The notes below the pieces were generated by a model. The model was not told the DNA's origin and made no database searches. It saw nothing but the letters and a program-made list of their open reading frames with translations. A stretch of DNA of 64,000 bases, from contig JAYFNT010000025.1 in NCBI GenBank assembly GCA_034933285.1, forward strand, positions 73,159 to 137,158. The letters are read 5' to 3'. The stretch is from RPRC01 sp034933285. Its GTDB lineage: Bacteria; Desulfobacterota; Desulfuromonadia; Geobacterales; Geobacteraceae. This document shows, in pieces, positions 60,595 through 64,000 of the stretch. How positions within the stretch are numbered: the first letter of the stretch is position 1; every line of letters begins with the position of its first letter. Made by a program: the position numbers and the translations under genes.

Positions 60595-61257
60595 ATGCTC
60601 AAGCTCCAGGACATACGGAAATCGTACCGCATCGGCCCCACTGAGGTGGAGGTTCTGAAGGGGGTGACACTGGATATCCAGCGGGGGGAACTGGTTTCCA
60701 TCATGGGACCGTCCGGCTGCGGCAAATCAACTCTCATGAACATCATCGGCCTTCTGGACCGTCCCACTTCGGGCCGGTTCCTGTTTGACGGCTCGGAAGT
60801 ATCCTACACCGATGACGACGCCCTCTCCGAGATCCGTAACCAGCGTATCGGTTTCGTTTTTCAGCAGTATTTCCTGCTTTCCCGGCTCACGGCCGTCGAG
60901 AACGTGGAACTGCCGCTGGTGTACCGGGGAGACGCGCAACGCTTTACCCGGGAGCGGAGTATGGAACTGTTGCGCCGGGTCGGCATGGAAGAGCGGGCCA
61001 GCCACCGGCCCAGCGAACTTTCCGGCGGCCAGCAGCAGCGGGTGGCCATAGCCCGCGCCCTGGTGGGCAACCCTTCCCTGATCCTGGCGGACGAACCCAC
61101 CGGCGCTCTGGATACCCATGTGGGACACGAGATCATGGAACTGTTCCGGACACTGAACCGCGAGGACGGGATCACCGTGGTCATTATTACGCACGACCCT
61201 GGCATCGCCGCCCAGTGCGACCGCTCGGCCGTCATGCAGGACGGAGTAATCATCTAA
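60595..61257 (+). CDS. ABC transporter ATPase (MacB/LolD-like)
   Basis: A 220-residue ATPase of the macrolide/lipoprotein-exporter type. Walker A GPSGCGKSTLMNIIG, D-loop/Q-loop FVFQQYFLLSRLTAVENV, signature LSGGQQQRVAIARAL, Walker B LILADEPTGALD and H-loop VVIITHDP. Begins 3 nt after the adaptor stop, and ends on the permease start (TAATG), so it couples to both. Confidence 0.94.
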   Translation: MLKLQDIRKSYRIGPTEVEVLKGVTLDIQRGELVSIMGPSGCGKSTLMNIIGLLDRPTSGRFLFDGSEVSYTDDDALSEIRNQRIGFVFQQYFLLSRLTAVENVELPLVYRGDAQRFTRERSMELLRRVGMEERASHRPSELSGGQQQRVAIARALVGNPSLILADEPTGALDTHVGHEIMELFRTLNREDGITVVIITHDPGIAAQCDRSAVMQDGVII

Positions 61258-62474
61258 TGATACTGAGATCCAACCTGAAAGAAGCGGCCCGCAGCCTCTT
61301 GTCCTCCAAGCAACGGACTATACTGGCTCTCATCGGTATTGTCATCGGTATCGGCTCGGTCATCGCCATGGTTTCGGTGGGTAAAATTGTTCAGGAAGAA
61401 TCCCTGCGCCAGTTCAGGGAAATGGGAACCGATATACTTACCATCGAAAAGGATTCGGGCGGCGGAGCGGACGTCAAACCGGGAGGAGACGCGCCCTCCG
61501 GCCCCGGATCGGCGCTTCGGCTTGCGGACATCCTCGCCATACCTGCGGGCTGTCCCGGCATTGATACCTTGGCGCCCATGGCTCGCGGCAGCGGTGAGAT
61601 CAGCTTCAACGGCAAAAAACTTGAGCAGGCCAACGCGCTGGGAGTGACGGAATCATTCCTCAGTATCAACAAGCTGAAGATCAGCCAGGGGCGTTTCCTT
61701 ACCGACATGGACGAGCAGAGCCGGTACTGCGTCATCGGCAACAGCGTAGCGAATCAGATGCCGCAACTGGGCGGCGGACAGCCAATCGGCGGAAAGATCA
61801 GGATCGGCGACAACCTCTTTACCGTCATCGGTGTCTTGGCGCCTGTTCCGGAAGGAGGAATGCGGCGCTTCGAACCGAATACGTCGATTCTTATCCACAT
61901 CACCACCAGTATGCGGGCTTTCGGCAACGCCGAGATCGGTTCCGTCACCGCTCATGTGCGGACGGGAGTGAGCAACAAGACAGCCGGCGAGCAGGTGAAG
62001 GCCCATTTCACCGCCAGGGCCAAGGGCCTGGCGGTGCGGGTGACCAGCCCGGAAGAGATCATTGCGCAGATGGAGAAACAGATGCAGATGTTCACCCTGC
62101 TTTTGGGCGCCATCGGCAGCATCTCGCTGATTGTGGGCGGGGTTGGGGTCATGAACGTCATGCTCGTCTCGGTGACCGAGCGCCGCCGCGAGATCGGCAT
62201 CCGGCGCGCCCTGGGGGCCAAGCGGGGGGATATCAGGGGCCAGTTCCTGATCGAATCGGTTATCCTGTCGCTGGTGGGCGGTCTGCTCGGCATCCTGTTC
62301 GGGGTAGGCGCTTCCTGCATCATCGCCTACTTCGCCCATTGGCAGTTTGCGCTCTCCACCAGCGCCATTCTTCTGGGAGTGGGAGTCTCCAACGCCGTGG
62401 GTGTCTTTTTCGGTTACTACCCGGCCCGCCAGGCGTCTCTGCTTGATCCCATCGTGGCGCTGAAATCGGACTGA
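61257..62474 (+). CDS. ABC permease (MacB/FtsX type)
   Basis: A 405-residue permease. N-terminal TM ILALIGIVIGIGSVIAMVSVG, a periplasmic MacB-PCD-like domain (MGTDILTIEKDSG..LEQANALGVTESFLSINKLKISQGRFLT..YCVIGNSVANQM) and three C-terminal TMs: FTLLLGAIGSISLIVGGVGVMNVML, RREIGIRRALGAKRGDIRGQFLIESVILSLVGGLLGILFGVG and a last helix. I start at the ATG at 61257, which overlaps the ATPase stop; an earlier frame is inside it. Complex with the ATPase, PAS-HlyD adaptor and TolC. Confidence 0.9.
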   Translation: MILRSNLKEAARSLLSSKQRTILALIGIVIGIGSVIAMVSVGKIVQEESLRQFREMGTDILTIEKDSGGGADVKPGGDAPSGPGSALRLADILAIPAGCPGIDTLAPMARGSGEISFNGKKLEQANALGVTESFLSINKLKISQGRFLTDMDEQSRYCVIGNSVANQMPQLGGGQPIGGKIRIGDNLFTVIGVLAPVPEGGMRRFEPNTSILIHITTSMRAFGNAEIGSVTAHVRTGVSNKTAGEQVKAHFTARAKGLAVRVTSPEEIIAQMEKQMQMFTLLLGAIGSISLIVGGVGVMNVMLVSVTERRREIGIRRALGAKRGDIRGQFLIESVILSLVGGLLGILFGVGASCIIAYFAHWQFALSTSAILLGVGVSNAVGVFFGYYPARQASLLDPIVALKSD

Positions 62475-62488
62475 CGCTGATGGGGTAA

Positions 62489-62510
62489 TTGCCACCGAAG
62501 TTGGCGGCAA
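62489..62510. promoter_or_regulatory. TTGGCGG-type inverted repeat upstream of regulator
   Basis: TTGCCACC (62489-62496) pairs with GGCGGCAA (62503-62510) at 7 of 8 positions, 44 bp before the regulator start. The TTGGCGGCA core recurs after the same gene. A binding site for the regulator, perhaps autoregulatory, is inferred. Confidence 0.5.
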
Positions 62511-62553
62511 GGACGAAAGCTGTCGATCTTGTTCAGAAAAAGGTGGCTTGATC

Positions 62554-63834
62554 ATGAAAAAAACAGCGCAAAAATCCGGGAATGATGGGGAATCGGGTAT
62601 GCGGGACGCCCATGTTGGAAAACTGCTCGACCGTTTGATTGCGGTGGCGGAAGATCTCTCCATGGGACGTTTCGGCCAGTATCTCGACATCTTCGAGCTG
62701 ACGAAGAGCGGCCGGTACCCGCCCCTGATCGCCCGCCTGGCTGAATCATTCGGTATGCTGGCGGTCAAGGTCGAGGCCCGTGAATTCCGTCTGGAACAAC
62801 TCATCGAAGATTTGCGCCGGAGCGAGGCGGAGCTGCTGCAGGCCAGGGAGCGCCTGGCCCGTGAGAACATCGTCCTCAAGAAAAATCTGCGCCGCTCCTT
62901 TCCCTTTTCCTCCATCCTGGGCGCGAGCCGTCCGATCCGCGACATGATTGCCAAAGCGGAGCGGGTCGCCGATTCCCGCCTTTCGGTCATCCTTACCGGT
63001 GAAACCGGCTCAGGCAAGGAGCTGTTCGCCAAGGCGATTCATTTCAACAGCCCCAGAAGTTCCAAGCCATTCGTGGCGGTCAACTGTTCCGCCATTCCCG
63101 AAAGCATCTTCGAAAGTGAGTTCTTCGGCATCGAAAAGGGGGTTGCGACCGGCGTAGAGGCGCGTATCGGCAAGGTCGAGCACGCCAATGGGGGGACGCT
63201 CTTCCTGGACGAAATCGGAGAAATGCCATTGCAGTTGAAGGCCAAAATGCTGCGCGTGCTGGAAGAACGCTCCCTGGAACGTGTCGGCGGCCGAGTCTCC
63301 ATCCCGGTAGATCTGCGGATCATCTCCGCCACCAATCGCGACCTGAAAAAGGAGATTGCCGGAGAAAAGTTCCGTGAAGACCTGTACTACCGGTTGAACG
63401 GCGTTACCCTGCACATCCCGCCCCTGCGCGAGCGCAGGGAAGACATCGACCTGATCGCGCGCCACTTCCTGGACAAATGGGCACGAAGTTGCGGCAGGCC
63501 GCCGATGCGCTTTGCCAAAGAAGCTGCGGAACGGATGCGCGGCTACCCCTGGCCCGGCAATGTGCGCGAACTTGAAAACGAAGTGGAACGGGCCGTGGCG
63601 CTGGCCTATGGCGACATCATCACTGTCGCCGACCTCTCCGAGACGGTGCGGCAGCACCGGGAGAGCAACGGGAGAGATGGATCGTTGCTGAAGAACGCGG
63701 AAAAAGAATTGATCGAGCGCGCATTGATCGAGTCGGGCGGCAACAGGACCAGGGCCGCGGAGCGATTGGGAATAAGCCGCGAGGGCTTGCGCAAAAAGCT
63801 TATGCGGTTGGGGATCGGCGGTGAAACGGAATGA
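62554..63834 (+). CDS. Enhancer-binding-type (sigma-54 class) regulator with GVATGV loop
   Basis: A 426-residue AAA+/Fis regulator. N-terminal helical/HAMP-like region (GKLLDRLIAVAEDLSMGRFGQYLDIFELTKSGRYPPLIARLAESF) and coiled coil (EARERLARENIVL-like). AAA+: Walker A LTGETGSGKELFAKAIH, Walker B GGTLFLDEIGEMP, arginine finger region FREDLYYRLNGVTLHIPPLRER. C-terminal Fis HTH: IERALIESGGNRTRAAERLGISREGLRKKL. The sigma-54 contact loop, normally GAFTGA, reads GVATGV. ATG at 62554 with AAGGTGG. Likely controls the efflux operon or the gene beyond the window. Confidence 0.9.
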   Translation: MKKTAQKSGNDGESGMRDAHVGKLLDRLIAVAEDLSMGRFGQYLDIFELTKSGRYPPLIARLAESFGMLAVKVEAREFRLEQLIEDLRRSEAELLQARERLARENIVLKKNLRRSFPFSSILGASRPIRDMIAKAERVADSRLSVILTGETGSGKELFAKAIHFNSPRSSKPFVAVNCSAIPESIFESEFFGIEKGVATGVEARIGKVEHANGGTLFLDEIGEMPLQLKAKMLRVLEERSLERVGGRVSIPVDLRIISATNRDLKKEIAGEKFREDLYYRLNGVTLHIPPLRERREDIDLIARHFLDKWARSCGRPPMRFAKEAAERMRGYPWPGNVRELENEVERAVALAYGDIITVADLSETVRQHRESNGRDGSLLKNAEKELIERALIESGGNRTRAAERLGISREGLRKKLMRLGIGGETE

Positions 63835-63847
63835 ACCGCAAACAAAC

Positions 63848-63885
63848 TTGGCGGCAGTGGATGGAAGTTGGCGGTATTTTGCCGC
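63848..63885. promoter_or_regulatory. TTGGCGG box cluster after the regulator
   Basis: TTGGCGGCA (63848-63856), TTGGCGG (63868-63874) and an inverted TTGCCGC (63879-63885), which forms an imperfect palindrome with the second box. Same core as at 62501. About 60-95 bp upstream of the predicted sigma-54 start, a usual place for an upstream activator site. Confidence 0.55.
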
Positions 63886-63914
63886 TAAACAGTTAAAACA
63901 AAACGTGTTTGCCG

Positions 63915-63931
63915 TTGGCATACAAGCTGCT
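63915..63931 (+). promoter_or_regulatory. Putative sigma-54 promoter
   Basis: TTGGCATACAAGCTGCTTT has GG (63917-63918) and GC (63929-63930) separated by exactly 10 nt, with the TTGGCA and CTGCTTT surroundings of a -24/-12 element. It points right, to a gene outside the window, and follows the regulator boxes. Confidence 0.6.
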
Positions 63932-64000
63932 TTATATGAGGCAATACTGTTTTGTCATCAATCCTTAGTATGCCGTCTCTGACATTTCGCTGGTTGTAAC

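Overview
The window looks like chromosomal DNA of a delta-proteobacterium of the Geobacter/Geotalea kind. This is inference, from GC-rich genes, a GEMM-class cyclic-dinucleotide riboswitch, two-component regulators, an Fe-S aldo/keto reductase, a PdhA/PdhB-type 2-oxo acid dehydrogenase beside an ADP-forming acyl-CoA synthetase, and a REP-type transposase. No tRNA, rRNA or CRISPR array was seen.

Left arm (1-24 kb). The window opens inside a GEMM riboswitch whose 3' strand is shared with an intrinsic terminator. It precedes a cell-wall module: a LysM/YkuD L,D-transpeptidase, an Lpp-like lipoprotein and a second YkuD lipoprotein. On the minus strand follows a compact operon E1alpha-E1beta-E2-acyl-CoA synthetase alpha-beta (8288 to 3086), which could turn a 2-oxo acid into acyl-CoA and then acid plus ATP. 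Next come a FecR/DUF6600-like secreted protein, an MFS transporter, a subtilase with five PLL-lectin-like repeats, small hypothetical genes including a DUF4062 protein, three response regulators, a DUF4468-like lipoprotein bracketed by a perfect 21-bp inverted repeat, an Fe-S aldo/keto reductase and ychF.

Core (24.2-46.4 kb). A single leftward run of 18 tightly packed genes encodes a contractile injection system (CIS/eCIS): sheath, tube, T4 gp51-like baseplate protein, disordered protein, Pvc16/DUF4255 cap, AAA+ ATPase, small protein, CIS-tube protein, LysM protein, gpD hub, gpV/gp5 spike, gp25, two baseplate-J-like proteins, tail protein I and a DUF6519 fibre candidate. At its distal end are two proteins sharing a DUF4157-type leader. 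One keeps HExxH and carries a C-terminal C-H-N/D domain that looks like a papain/transglutaminase-fold effector. The other has lost HExxH and keeps only the leader plus a new body. The run ends in a hairpin terminator. No capsid, portal, terminase or integrase is present, so it is not a prophage, and no T6SS membrane complex is present.

Right arm (46.8-64 kb). After an MFS transporter and a MITE-like repeat comes an SOS operon, lexA-DUF6504-dinB, with two abutting 16-bp operator copies over the -10 box. Then come small secreted proteins, one with a Q/P/M-rich 13-residue repeat, an XPD/DinG-like Fe-S helicase with an N-terminal PD-(D/E)xK-like domain, a membrane protein of unknown function and a RAYT transposase bracketed by 20-bp inverted repeats. 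The last block is an efflux operon: TolC, a rare PAS-transmembrane-HlyD/MacA fusion, a MacB-type ATPase and permease, and an enhancer-binding-type regulator whose GAFTGA loop reads GVATGV. TTGGCGG boxes flank the regulator, and a good sigma-54 promoter lies at the right edge pointing out of the window.
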